Origin: GBS-DC sp037442365
Lineage (GTDB): Bacteria > Armatimonadota > Fimbriimonadia > Fimbriimonadales > GBS-DC
NCBI GenBank assembly: GCA_037442365.1
Contig: JBBIQK010000007.1
Coordinates: forward strand, 1-64,000
Length of the DNA stretch: 64,000 nt
Direction: 5' to 3'
The notes under the pieces were generated by a model. The model worked only from the letters and a program-made list of their open reading frames with translations, did no database searches and was not told the DNA's origin. Shown piece by piece: positions 41,337-49,700 of the stretch; the stretch's first letter is position 1, and each line of letters starts with the position of its first letter. Position numbers and translations under genes: made by a program.

Positions 41337-42392
41337 TTAGAGCGGTTTCGGCGCGGTTTCGGGCGCAATCGCCGTTTCGCTGGCGGCGCGGTGGCGCTCG
41401 ATGCGCGCAATCAGCCCCCAGTCGGTGCGGAGCCAGTAGTCGCCGTAGGGCACGGCAAACGCAGGCAGGCGCGCCTCGCGCATGCGACTCTGTGCGGCAT
41501 GCGCCGCCCCTGCCGCGTCTGGCTCCAGCGAGTGGTCGCTCTCCACACGACTGCCGTCGGGATTGTGCGATTCGGGACGCAACGACAGCTCGATGCTCGG
41601 TTCAGGCAGGCGCACCTCGCGCAGGGCGTAGGCGCGCAGCGTGCGCGTCTGCAAATCGAGCGCGAGGAACGGTCGCTCCGCGCTCGGCTCGTAGCCCTGC
41701 TCAATCACCACCTGCCCGCCCTGCAGCCAGTGCGGAAGCGCGAACGCCGCCAGCTCGGTCAGCACAAAGCGCGGGTGATACTGCGCGCCTACCAGCGCGA
41801 CGCGCCAGCGCTTGTCTGCGTCCAGCCGACTGCGCAGACGCAGTTCGTAGACCTGATCGGGGATGAGGAACGCCAGCATCTGCAGCCCCGCGTGCATGAC
41901 GATGTGCGCCAGCGCGCCCAGCGTCTCCAGAATCTGTTGCCCGCGCACGGGTTCAGGCGGCAAACACTCCTGCCACGTCATGCGCTCCAGATAGACCCTG
42001 CCGCCGCGCCGCTGGTACAGATACGCCTCGGCGGGCGTCAGCACCAGCGCGACATGCGCCGCGCGCCAGGTCAGCCACAGGTGATAGCCCATCACCAGCA
42101 GCGCCACTGCGACCAGCGCGCCCAGCCCCACCTGCGCCCAGCCCGGCAGGTCGCCCAGACGATGCAACCGCTCCGACTCCTGCCAGAACAGCCAGCCCAA
42201 GAACGGCAAGGCAATCAACAGGCGCCAGCCGAGATTGCGCAGCAGTTGCCGCCCACTCAGCGGACCCATGCGCGCGCCAACGCCCTCGAACGGGTCGTTT
42301 TTGCACCGCGCGCATTGCTCCTGCAACGGGTCGCACCCCGCCCCACACACCGCGCAGCCGACCTGCGCCACGACATACCCTGCGCCGTTCAC
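41337..42392 (-). CDS. Membrane protein with N-terminal zinc ribbon
   Basis: 351 aa from GTG 42392. The N-terminus has CAVCGAGC and CARC knuckles (a zinc ribbon), then two transmembrane helices (LLIALPFLGWLFW and GALVAVALLVMGYHLWLTW), then a soluble domain of about 230 residues starting YLYQRRGGRVYLERM that looks like a PH-type or beta-rich domain. GTG was chosen because TACACT at 42401-42406 lies 8 bases upstream (leaderless). A longer antisense frame across sucC is rejected. Function unknown. Confidence 0.65.
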   Translation of the reverse strand: MNGAGYVVAQVGCAVCGAGCDPLQEQCARCKNDPFEGVGARMGPLSGRQLLRNLGWRLLIALPFLGWLFWQESERLHRLGDLPGWAQVGLGALVAVALLVMGYHLWLTWRAAHVALVLTPAEAYLYQRRGGRVYLERMTWQECLPPEPVRGQQILETLGALAHIVMHAGLQMLAFLIPDQVYELRLRSRLDADKRWRVALVGAQYHPRFVLTELAAFALPHWLQGGQVVIEQGYEPSAERPFLALDLQTRTLRAYALREVRLPEPSIELSLRPESHNPDGSRVESDHSLEPDAAGAAHAAQSRMREARLPAFAVPYGDYWLRTDWGLIARIERHRAASETAIAPETAPKPL

Positions 42393-42400
42393 CGCCCGAA

Positions 42401-42424
42401 AGTGTACCCCGCGCGGGGTATACT
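42401..42424. promoter_or_regulatory. Overlapping divergent promoters with a palindromic centre
   Basis: On the minus strand GGGGTACACT and on the plus strand GGGGTATACT face outward from a 12-base palindrome (42407-42418). The whole 24 bases are self-complementary except for one position. Only one RNA polymerase could bind at a time. Confidence 0.6.
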
Positions 42425-42446
42425 TGTAGCCCGACAGGAGCCGACG

Positions 42447-43601
42447 ATGAAACTGCACGAGTACCAGGCGAAACAGATTCTGAGCGATTTTGGCGTTCCG
42501 ACGCCGCAAGGAGAGGTTGCCAGCACGCCCGCAGGGGCAAAAGCCGTCGCCGAGCGATTGGGCAAGCCTGTCGTGGTCAAAGCGCAGGTGCTGATGGGCG
42601 GACGCGGCAAAGCGGGCGGCATCAAGCTCGCCAGAACCCCCGACGAGGCGTTTCAAGCCGCTCAGGACATCCTCGGCAAGCGGCTCTTCTCGCCCCAGAA
42701 CCCGCAGGGACTGGTCGCCGAGATGGTGCTGGTCGAGGAGGCGATTGAAATTGCGCGCGAATACTATATCGGAATCACCATCGACCGTGCGCTTCAGCGC
42801 AATGTGCTGATGGTGAGCATGCAGGGCGGGATGGACATCGAGGAGGTCGCGGCGCAGAACCCTGAAGCCATCGCGACCGTCGCGATTGACCCGCTGCTGG
42901 GGCTGACCGACTACGCGGCGCGCGAGGCGCTGTATGGCGCGGGCATCCCGCAGGAGCAAATCCGCCCGATGAGCGCGTTGCTGCAGGGGCTGTACCGCGC
43001 CTACATCGCCGTCGACGGCAACCTCGCGGAGATTAACCCCTGCGCGGTGCTTGCCGACGGGCGCATCATCGCCGCCGACGCGAAAATCACCCTCGACGAG
43101 AACGCGCTGTTTCGGCAGAAGCGGCTGGCGGAGCTGCACGATGAGAGCCTCGAAGACCCCATCGAGGCGGAGGCGAGCCGTCGCGGGATTGCCTATGTGC
43201 GGCTGGGCGGCGACATCGGCGTGATTGGCAACGGCGCGGGGCTGGTGATGTGTACCGTCGACGAGGTGGCGCGTGCGGGCGGACGCGCGGCGAACTTTCT
43301 GGATATCGGCGGCGGCGCGAAAGCCGACCGCGTGCGTCAAGCCGTTGAACTCGTGCTGATGGACCCGAATGTGAAGGGGCTGCTGTTCAACATCTTCGGC
43401 GGCATCACGCGCGGGGACGAGGTGGCGCGCGGGATGCTGGAAGCGTTCGAGACGCTGGAAGTGAACATTCCCGTCGTGGTGCGTCTGGCGGGCACGCACG
43501 CCGAAGAGGGGCGCGCGCTGCTGCAGGGCACGCCGCTCATCCCCGCCGAAACCATGCAGGAGGCGGCGCGCCTGATTGTCGAACGCGCGCGTGGGGTATA
43601 A
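42447..43601 (+). CDS. sucC: Succinate-CoA ligase (ADP/GDP-forming) subunit beta
   Basis: 384 aa. ATP-grasp fold: MKLHEYQAKQILSDFGVP start, VVVKAQVLMGGRGKAGGIKL, and the C-terminal FLDIGGGAKADRV and NIFGGITRGDEVARG phosphate loop. With SucD it makes succinyl-CoA in the TCA cycle. SucD is not next to it and does not occur in the window. AGGAG precedes ATG 42447. Its stop codon is part of the TATAAT box of rnc. Confidence 0.95.
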   Translation: MKLHEYQAKQILSDFGVPTPQGEVASTPAGAKAVAERLGKPVVVKAQVLMGGRGKAGGIKLARTPDEAFQAAQDILGKRLFSPQNPQGLVAEMVLVEEAIEIAREYYIGITIDRALQRNVLMVSMQGGMDIEEVAAQNPEAIATVAIDPLLGLTDYAAREALYGAGIPQEQIRPMSALLQGLYRAYIAVDGNLAEINPCAVLADGRIIAADAKITLDENALFRQKRLAELHDESLEDPIEAEASRRGIAYVRLGGDIGVIGNGAGLVMCTVDEVARAGGRAANFLDIGGGAKADRVRQAVELVLMDPNVKGLLFNIFGGITRGDEVARGMLEAFETLEVNIPVVVRLAGTHAEEGRALLQGTPLIPAETMQEAARLIVERARGV

Positions 43602-43602
43602 T
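43597..43602 (+). promoter_or_regulatory. -10 box of rnc, overlapping the sucC stop
   Basis: GGGTATAAT: its TAA is the sucC stop codon. It ends 7 bases before the GTG start of rnc, so leaderless. Confidence 0.55.
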
Positions 43603-43609
43603 CCGAGCC

Positions 43610-44323
43610 GTGCGCTTCTGGCGACCGCGCAGTGCAGGCGCACGCCTGCCGATACGGAATAAGCATCTGGCGGCGCAAGCCCTCACCCATCGCTCACATA
43701 CCGAAGGCGAACTACTCGCCAGCAACGAACGGCTGGAACTGCTGGGCGATGCGGTGCTGGGCTTGATTGTCGCCGAGTACCTGTACCAGCACTATCCGCA
43801 CTGGGATCAGGGACAACTCTCCAAAGCGCGGGCAAGCATCGTGCGGGCGAGCGTGTTGTGCGAGGCTGCCCGACGCGCAGGCTTGCCCCAGATGTTGCGG
43901 CTCAGCCCTGCGGAAGAGGCGTCGGGCGGGCGCGAACGCCCCTCCATCCTCAGCGACGCCTTCGAAGCCGTGCTGGGCGCCATCTATCTCGATTCAGGCT
44001 ACCGCACCGCGCGCAACTACGCCCTGCGCCACCTCAAGCCCGAACTGGACGCCCTGCACGCGGGCGAGATGCCCGTACAGGACTTCAAATCGCAACTGCA
44101 GGAGCGCACCCAGGCATGGTGGCGCATCACCCCGACCTACGAGGTGATCGACGAGTCGGGCACGCCGCACAACAAAACCTTCGTCGTGCAGGTCAAACTG
44201 CGCGACATCGTGGCAGGGCAGGGCGTCGGCTCCAGCAAGAAACAGGCGGAGCAGAACGCCGCCGCCCAGGCGATGCAGTTCACTGAACACAACAGGAGGC
44301 GTTTAGATGAAACCTTCAGCTGA
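43610..44323 (+). CDS. rnc: Ribonuclease III
   Basis: 237 aa, GTG start. Double-stranded-RNA endonuclease used in rRNA maturation. The signature ERLELLGDAVLGLIVAEYLY is clear, with the second acidic segment DAFEAVLGAIYLD. The C-terminal dsRNA-binding domain is in the last 70 residues. The N-terminus is Arg-rich and a little shorter than average before the first helix. It overlaps mtnP by 17 bases. Confidence 0.95.
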   Translation: MRFWRPRSAGARLPIRNKHLAAQALTHRSHTEGELLASNERLELLGDAVLGLIVAEYLYQHYPHWDQGQLSKARASIVRASVLCEAARRAGLPQMLRLSPAEEASGGRERPSILSDAFEAVLGAIYLDSGYRTARNYALRHLKPELDALHAGEMPVQDFKSQLQERTQAWWRITPTYEVIDESGTPHNKTFVVQVKLRDIVAGQGVGSSKKQAEQNAAAQAMQFTEHNRRRLDETFS

Positions 44324-45113
44324 GATTGGCGTTTTCGGAGGCTCTGGCTTTTACTCGTTTCTGGACAAAGTGGAGGAAGTGAAGATCGACACGCCCTACG
44401 GCGCGCCCAGCGACACGGTCTCCATCGGCGAGGTCAACGGGCGGCGCGTGGCGTTCCTCCCTCGACACGGACGCAAGCACACCATCCCCCCGCACAAAAT
44501 CAACTACCGCGCGAATCTGTGGGCGATGAAGGAGCTGGGTGTGCAGGCGGTCATCAGCCCCTGCGCCGCGGGCAGTCTGCAGCGGCATGTCAAACCCGGC
44601 GACTTCGTGGTGGCAGACCAGTATGTGGACCGCACGCACGGACGCGCCGACACCTTCTACGAGGGTCCGACGGTACACCATGTCTCGCCCGCCGACCCCT
44701 ACTGCCCCGTGCTGCGCCAGATTGCGATTGAGGAGATCCGCGCGCACGGCATCCCCGTCCACGAGCGCGGCACAATCGTGGTCATCAACGGTCCCCGCTT
44801 CTCCACCAAAGCCGAGAGCCGATGGTTCACCTCGATGGGCTGGGAAGTGATTAACATGACGCAGTACCCCGAAGCGTACCTCGCGCTGGAGCTGGCGATT
44901 CCGGTGGTGAACATCTCGCTGATTACCGACTACGACAGTGGGCTGGTGGCGGAGGGCGAGGTGAAGCCCGTCACGGCGGAAGAGGTGATGCATGTGTTCC
45001 ACCAGAACGCCGAGCGCATCCGCAAGGTGATTTTCGGGATGATTGCGAAAATCCCGCCGAACTTTGAAAGCCCCATCCGCCATGCGCTGGACTACGCGAA
45101 GGTGACGGTGTAG
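44307..45113 (+). CDS. mtnP: S-methyl-5'-thioadenosine phosphorylase
   Basis: 268 aa. Cleaves methylthioadenosine to adenine and methylthioribose-1-phosphate in methionine salvage. Motifs: IGVFGGSGFYSF, FLPRHGRKHTIPPHKINYRAN, SPCAAGSLQRHVKPGDFV, INGPRFSTKAESR, NMTQYPEAYLALELA. AGGAGG lies upstream inside the end of rnc, so the genes are cotranscribed. The family also includes purine nucleoside phosphorylases; the motifs favour MTA. Confidence 0.92.
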   Translation: MKPSAEIGVFGGSGFYSFLDKVEEVKIDTPYGAPSDTVSIGEVNGRRVAFLPRHGRKHTIPPHKINYRANLWAMKELGVQAVISPCAAGSLQRHVKPGDFVVADQYVDRTHGRADTFYEGPTVHHVSPADPYCPVLRQIAIEEIRAHGIPVHERGTIVVINGPRFSTKAESRWFTSMGWEVINMTQYPEAYLALELAIPVVNISLITDYDSGLVAEGEVKPVTAEEVMHVFHQNAERIRKVIFGMIAKIPPNFESPIRHALDYAKVTV

Positions 45114-45129
45114 CGGGGCGGGGCGCAGT

Positions 45130-46080
45130 CTACTCAAAGAGCGACGGCGTCAGAGTGTGCAGCCGCTGGCGTGCAATCTCAGCATATTCGGGATTAATCT
45201 CGATGCCGATGTAGTGGCGTTTCAGCGTGCGCGCGGCGAGCGCGGTTGTCCCGCTGCCGAGAAATGGGTCCAGCACCACCGCGCCTTCGGGAACGGTGAG
45301 TCGGATCAGGTACTCGCACAGCGCCAGCGGCTTGACCGTCTGATGCTGATTGAACGCGCCACGCTCCTCAACGCTCGGCTTGGGGATCAGGAAATATTTG
45401 TCCAGCGTTTCCTCAACGCCCTCCACCAGCAGCACATTTGCAGGAAACATGTTCTGTCCGATACGCACTTCCGTGTTGAACAGCCCTGTTCCATGGAGGA
45501 GCATGTTTTCGAGGAAAGTGCCGTCGCATGGCTTCTGGGCAACGATGATGGGTTCGTAGCACGACTTCACCTGAGGCGTTTTCCAGCCCCGAAGGCGCTC
45601 TTTGAGTTGCTGTCGGGCAGGTTCGTCCAGCGGCATCCGTTCGATGAAGTGCGACACACCCATCGCTTTAGGCTGATTCTGCGTGTAGAGCCAGAGGAAA
45701 CAGTCGCGAATGTGAAAGCCCGCGTCCTCCACAGCGCACGCCATGCGATGTAGCAGGCGCGGGCTGGAGAACGAGAAGAAGAAGCCCCCAGGCTTCAGGA
45801 TGCGGAACAGCTCCCGCGAGATGTCCAGATACCACTCATACATGCGCCGCCCCTGATTGGGATCGAACTTCATTCCGGGCGGCAGGTGGAACACAGTCTG
45901 GCTTTTGTAGAAGCGTCGAGCCGCGCGCTCAGGCGTCCACTCATTGTCCAGCTTGTCCAGAAAGTAGGGCGGATCGGTCAGCACGAGATCGACCGTATCG
46001 GAAGGCAACTGGGGCAGCACCTCCAGCGCGTCCGCACAGATGATTCGATCCAGCCATTCACTGATCGCGTTTGCTTGCAC
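45130..46080 (-). CDS. DNA methyltransferase (N4/N6) of a decayed restriction-modification locus
   Basis: 316 aa. Motif IV TDPPYFLDK is N-terminal; motif I LDPFLGSGTTALAA is C-terminal (beta-class order). Target-recognition region between. GTG 46080 is preferred because GGGAGG lies 8 bases upstream; the in-frame ATG 46146 would overlap more of the restriction remnant. The recognition site is unknown. Directly upstream in the same direction is the C-terminal piece of a restriction endonuclease, so the pair was probably once a type II system and only the methylase is left. Confidence 0.88.
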   Translation of the reverse strand: MQANAISEWLDRIICADALEVLPQLPSDTVDLVLTDPPYFLDKLDNEWTPERAARRFYKSQTVFHLPPGMKFDPNQGRRMYEWYLDISRELFRILKPGGFFFSFSSPRLLHRMACAVEDAGFHIRDCFLWLYTQNQPKAMGVSHFIERMPLDEPARQQLKERLRGWKTPQVKSCYEPIIVAQKPCDGTFLENMLLHGTGLFNTEVRIGQNMFPANVLLVEGVEETLDKYFLIPKPSVEERGAFNQHQTVKPLALCEYLIRLTVPEGAVVLDPFLGSGTTALAARTLKRHYIGIEINPEYAEIARQRLHTLTPSLFE

Positions 46081-46294
46081 GACGCCGCCTCCCTCGCTGC
46101 TGACGCTTGCTGAGGTATTCGTAGAGAGATTGTACCTCCTGCTCACTCAGATATCCCTTCTCTATAGAGCGCTGGATGGGCTTGACTGAAGCCACGCCCA
46201 CCACGCGCCCTCGCGCATCATAGACCCAGTAGTTCCTGTCCGCGCGATTGCAGAATTGACACTGCGGTATGGTGTTTCCCTCGGTCAGGGGAAG
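46058..46294 (-). pseudogene. C-terminal fragment of a type II restriction endonuclease
   Basis: An open frame lacking a start codon (an in-frame TAG at 46297-46295 bounds it) encodes about 78 residues including IPQCQFCNRADRNYWVYDAR and GRVVGVASVKPI. The Q-C-x2-C-N-R and 'YDxRGRV' pattern resembles the zinc-type ends of some type II restriction enzymes. It lies just upstream of, and overlaps by 23 bases, the methyltransferase gene. Everything upstream of this piece is lost. The enzyme type is uncertain. Confidence 0.65.
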
Positions 46295-46340
46295 CTAAAG
46301 AATTTTACCTCTCCCTCACTACAGTTGCGTTGCTCCTGCG

Positions 46341-46358
46341 CGTAAGGGCAACCTTACG
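46341..46358. repeat. GNRA-loop hairpin downstream of deoB
   Basis: CGTAAGG and CCTTACG form a 7-bp stem around GCAA. It lies 52 bases beyond the deoB stop in the transcription direction. The 46295-46409 gap holds nothing else. Confidence 0.45.
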
Positions 46359-46409
46359 GAGGCAGAGTCTATGGACTATGTTCGCATGAGTGGTACAACA
46401 AGTCCTGCA

Positions 46410-47594
46410 TCACCAATGCGAGCTGTACCCGAACTCTATCGGCGTCCCATGCGGCGGTTGTACGCCCCAGAGCGCGCCTATCGTCGCGCCGATGTCCGCC
46501 AGCGTGCGCCGCACGCCAACCGCTCCCCCGCGCGTAATCCCCGGCGAATACATCAGCAGCGGCAGGTACTCGCGCGAATGATCCGTGCTGGGCGTGCTCG
46601 GGTCGTTGCCATGGTCGGCAGTCAGTATCAGCAGGTCCGTCGGGCGCAGCAGTTGTAGAAGCTCCGCCAGTATCGCATCGAACGCCTCCAGCGCACGGGC
46701 AAAACCTGCAGGGTCGTTCCGATGTCCGTACAGCATATCGAAGTCCTCGAAGTTGGCGAAGATGAAGGCGCAGTCGCCTTCGAGGGCGCGGCGCAGGGCG
46801 TCGTAATGCTCCGGGTTGCTCTGCGTGCGCTCCGCGTGCCGAAAGCCCCGATAGACAAACAGCTCAGGCACAACGCCAATCCCGTAGACGCCGATTCCGC
46901 GCGCGTGCAGCGCGTCGATGAGGTTGTCGGGCGGCGGCAGCGGGAAGTCGCGCCGATTCTCCGTGCGCCGAAAAGTGTCAGGACTCTCCCCCACAAACGG
47001 GCGGGCAATCACGCGCTGCACATGGTGCGGCGGCTGCAACAACGCACGGGCGATTTCGCACATCCGATAGAGTTCCTCCAGCGGGATGACCGCCTCGTGC
47101 GCGGCAATCTGAAATACGCTGTCCGCGCTGGTGTAGACAATCGGCTTGCCCGTGCGCAGGTGTTCCTGTCCCAGCTGTTTGATAATCTCCGTGCCCGACG
47201 CGGGGTAGTTGCCCAGCGTCTCGCGCCCAATCTGCGCCTCGAACGCGCGTATCACCTCAGGCGGGAAACCGTTGGGGTAGGTGGGGAACGGCGTCTCGGT
47301 GTGGACGCCCATCATCTCCCAGTGCCCCGTGACGGAGTCTTTGCCCTTCGAGTGGGGCTGTACCGTGCCGTAGTGCGCCTGGGGCGCGTCGGCGGGCGGG
47401 ACGCCGCGCAGGGGCAGAATGTTGCCCAATCCCAGCGATTGCAGGCACGGCAGGTTCAGTCCGCCGACCGCCTCCGCCAGATGCCCCAGCGTGTTGGGGG
47501 TATTCTCGCCCGTGTCGCCGTAGTCCGCCGCGTCGGGCGCCGCGCCCACCCCGCAACCGTCCAGCACAATCAGAATCGCACGCTCCAGCTTCAT
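46410..47594 (-). CDS. deoB: Phosphopentomutase
   Basis: 394 aa. Interconverts ribose-1- and ribose-5-phosphate in nucleoside breakdown. Alkaline phosphatase-like metal site: VLDGCGVGAAPDA with Asp, SVTGHWEMMGV, ILTADHGNDPSTPSTDHS. Start ATG 47594 has GGGGAG upstream and overlaps the stop of the truncated uvrA (ATGA-type overlap), so its translation is coupled to that fragment and it depends on the uvrA promoter. No other nucleoside-salvage gene is adjacent. Confidence 0.92.
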   Translation of the reverse strand: MKLERAILIVLDGCGVGAAPDAADYGDTGENTPNTLGHLAEAVGGLNLPCLQSLGLGNILPLRGVPPADAPQAHYGTVQPHSKGKDSVTGHWEMMGVHTETPFPTYPNGFPPEVIRAFEAQIGRETLGNYPASGTEIIKQLGQEHLRTGKPIVYTSADSVFQIAAHEAVIPLEELYRMCEIARALLQPPHHVQRVIARPFVGESPDTFRRTENRRDFPLPPPDNLIDALHARGIGVYGIGVVPELFVYRGFRHAERTQSNPEHYDALRRALEGDCAFIFANFEDFDMLYGHRNDPAGFARALEAFDAILAELLQLLRPTDLLILTADHGNDPSTPSTDHSREYLPLLMYSPGITRGGAVGVRRTLADIGATIGALWGVQPPHGTPIEFGYSSHW

Positions 47595-48349
47595 TCCACG
47601 CTCCCCTGTACCACCGCCTGTTCGGGCAGGCTCACGATGTGAATCGTCGCCAGCCCCTTCGCCAGACGCAGGCATGTCTCCACCGCCTCCGCCAGACGCG
47701 ACTCGACGCCCGCGCGCACCACCAGACGGTCTACGACAATCTCGATGGTGTGCTGCTTGTAGCGGTCGAGCGGGGGAACCTCGCCGATTTCGTACACCTG
47801 CCCGTCGACGCGCACACGCACGAAGCCTAGTTTCTGCACCTCGCCGAACACATGGCGGTACTCGCCCTTGCGCCCGCGCACGATGGGCGCCAGCACCTGA
47901 AGGCGTGTGCCTTCGGGCAGGCGCATCACCGTGTCCACGATGCCGTCCACTGTCTGGCGCGTGATGGGCTTGCCGCACTGGGGGCAGTGGGGGCGTCCCG
48001 CGCGGGCAAACAGCAACCGCAGGTAGTCGTAAATCTCCGTCACCGTGCCGACTGTGCTGCGCGGGTTGTGGCTGGTGGACTTCTGGTCGATGGAGATGGC
48101 GGGCGAGAGCCCCTCGATGGAATCGACATCGGGCTTGTCCATCACGCCCAGAAACTGACGGGCATAGGACGAGAGGCTCTCCACATAGCGTCGCTGCCCC
48201 TCCGCGTAGATGGTGTCGAATGCCAGAGTCGACTTGCCCGACCCCGACACGCCCGTGATGACCACCAGTTTATCGCGCGGGATGGTCAGGTGCAGATTCT
48301 TCAGGTTATGCTCGCGCGCGCCCGTGATGACAATCTTATCCTGCGCCAT
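47591..48349 (-). pseudogene. Truncated UvrA: N-terminal quarter only
   Basis: 252 aa that match UvrA up to the first insertion domain: ITGAREHNLKNLHLTIPRDK, Walker A GVSGSGKSTLAFDTIYAEGQ, the YARQFLGVMDKPDVD segment, SPAISIDQKSTSHNPRSTVG and the CPQCGK knuckle, ending just after LAEAVETCLRLAKGL. Full UvrA is about 940 aa. The piece ends where LFS...CP.CG would follow. It lacks the ABC signature, the second ATPase and most of the zinc modules, so it cannot act as UvrA. The stop overlaps the deoB start. A TACAAT box (48361-48366) is present. Confidence 0.85.
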
Positions 48350-48360
48350 AGGCGGGGGCA

Positions 48361-48366
48361 ATTGTA
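48361..48366 (-). promoter_or_regulatory. Extended -10 box of the truncated uvrA/deoB pair
   Basis: GGTACAAT on the minus strand, 11 bases before the ATG at 48349. Confidence 0.5.
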
Positions 48367-48405
48367 CCTGAGCGCGTGACTGCGCTCCCAACCGTAGCGT
48401 TTCGG

Positions 48406-48411
48406 TACAAT
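48406..48411 (+). promoter_or_regulatory. Extended -10 box of serS
   Basis: GGTACAAT ends 7 bases before ATG 48419; leaderless. Confidence 0.6.
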
Positions 48412-48418
48412 TAGCGCC

Positions 48419-49696
48419 ATGCTGGACTACCGACTCCTGCGCAGTGAGCCCGACGCCGTGCGCGACGCGCTCCACAAACGCGGCTACCCGACCGACCTGC
48501 TCGACGAGTGGCTGGAGATTGACCGCCGCTGGCGCGAGACGACCACTCAGGTGGAGACGCTCACCGCCGAGCAGAACCGCATCTCGAAAGAGATTCCCCA
48601 GCGCAAGAAGGCGGGCGAGGACGCCGCGCCGTTGCTGGAGCAGCTGCGCACCCTCAAGGCGCAGATCGAACAGCTGGAACACGAACGGCGCGCGTTGGAG
48701 ACCGAGCGCGAGGCGAAGCTGCTGCTGCTCCCCAACATTCCCCACCCGACGACCCCCGTTGGCAAGGACGCCAGCGAGAATGTCGAAGTGCGCCGCGGCG
48801 GGCAGCCCCACCCGATGGCGTTCGAACCCAAGCCCCACTGGGAGCTGGCGGAGTCGCTGGGACTGATCGATTTCGAGCGCGGCGCGAAAGTGGGCGGCAG
48901 CGGATTCCACTTCTACGCAGGGCTGGGCGCACGGCTGGAGCGCGCGCTGATTAACTTCATGCTGGATTTGCACACACGCGAACACGGCTACACGGAAATC
49001 TTCCCGCCGTTTCTGGTGCGCCCCGAAGTGATGGTCGGCACGGGGCAGCTGCCCAAGTTCGAAGAGGAGATGTACCGTTGCGCGGACGACCCGCTGTATC
49101 TGATTCCAACCGCCGAAGTGCCCGTGACGAACCTCTATCGCGAGGAGATACTCTCGGCGGAGCAGTTGCCGATTAATCTGGCGGCGTATTCGCCCTGTTT
49201 TCGGCGCGAGGCGGGCGCGGCGGGCAAGGCAACGCGCGGGCTGCTGCGCCTGCACCAGTTCAATAAGGTGGAGCTGGTCAAGTTCACTGCGCCCGAAACC
49301 TCCTACGAGGAACACGAGAAACTGCTGCGCGACGCGGAGACGGTACTCCAGCGGCTGGAGCTGCCTTATCGGATTGTCGCGCTCTGCACAGGCGATCTGG
49401 GCTTCGCCGCCGCCAAGTGCTACGACCTCGAGGTGTGGGCGCCGGGCGTGCAGATGTGGCTGGAGGTGTCCTCCTGCAGCAACTTCGAGGCGTTCCAAGC
49501 GCGACGCGCGAACATCCGCTACCGTCCGGAGCCGACCGCCAAGCCAGAGTTTGTGCATACGCTGAACGCCTCGGGAGTGGCGACCCCGCGCCTGATGGCG
49601 GCGATTCTGGAGAACTATCAGCAGGCGGACGGCAGCGTGGTCATCCCCGACGCGCTGCGCCCCTACATGGACGGCGTCAGTCGCCTCACCCCGTAA
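48419..49696 (+). CDS. serS: Seryl-tRNA synthetase
   Basis: 425 aa. N-terminal antiparallel coiled coil (about 30-105) that contacts the tRNA long arm. Class II catalytic domain with motif 2 FRREAGAAGKATRGLLR and motif 3 LEVSSCSNFEAFQARR. Full length. Followed after 4 bases by a membrane glycosyltransferase, so both may be read from one leaderless mRNA. Confidence 0.96.
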   Translation: MLDYRLLRSEPDAVRDALHKRGYPTDLLDEWLEIDRRWRETTTQVETLTAEQNRISKEIPQRKKAGEDAAPLLEQLRTLKAQIEQLEHERRALETEREAKLLLLPNIPHPTTPVGKDASENVEVRRGGQPHPMAFEPKPHWELAESLGLIDFERGAKVGGSGFHFYAGLGARLERALINFMLDLHTREHGYTEIFPPFLVRPEVMVGTGQLPKFEEEMYRCADDPLYLIPTAEVPVTNLYREEILSAEQLPINLAAYSPCFRREAGAAGKATRGLLRLHQFNKVELVKFTAPETSYEEHEKLLRDAETVLQRLELPYRIVALCTGDLGFAAAKCYDLEVWAPGVQMWLEVSSCSNFEAFQARRANIRYRPEPTAKPEFVHTLNASGVATPRLMAAILENYQQADGSVVIPDALRPYMDGVSRLTP

Positions 49697-49700
49697 GTCG

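Noticed and set aside
42393..43643. Extension of the membrane zinc-ribbon gene across sucC on the opposite strand
   Set aside because: The extension is antisense to sucC and the divergent promoters at 42401-42424 mark the real start near 42392.
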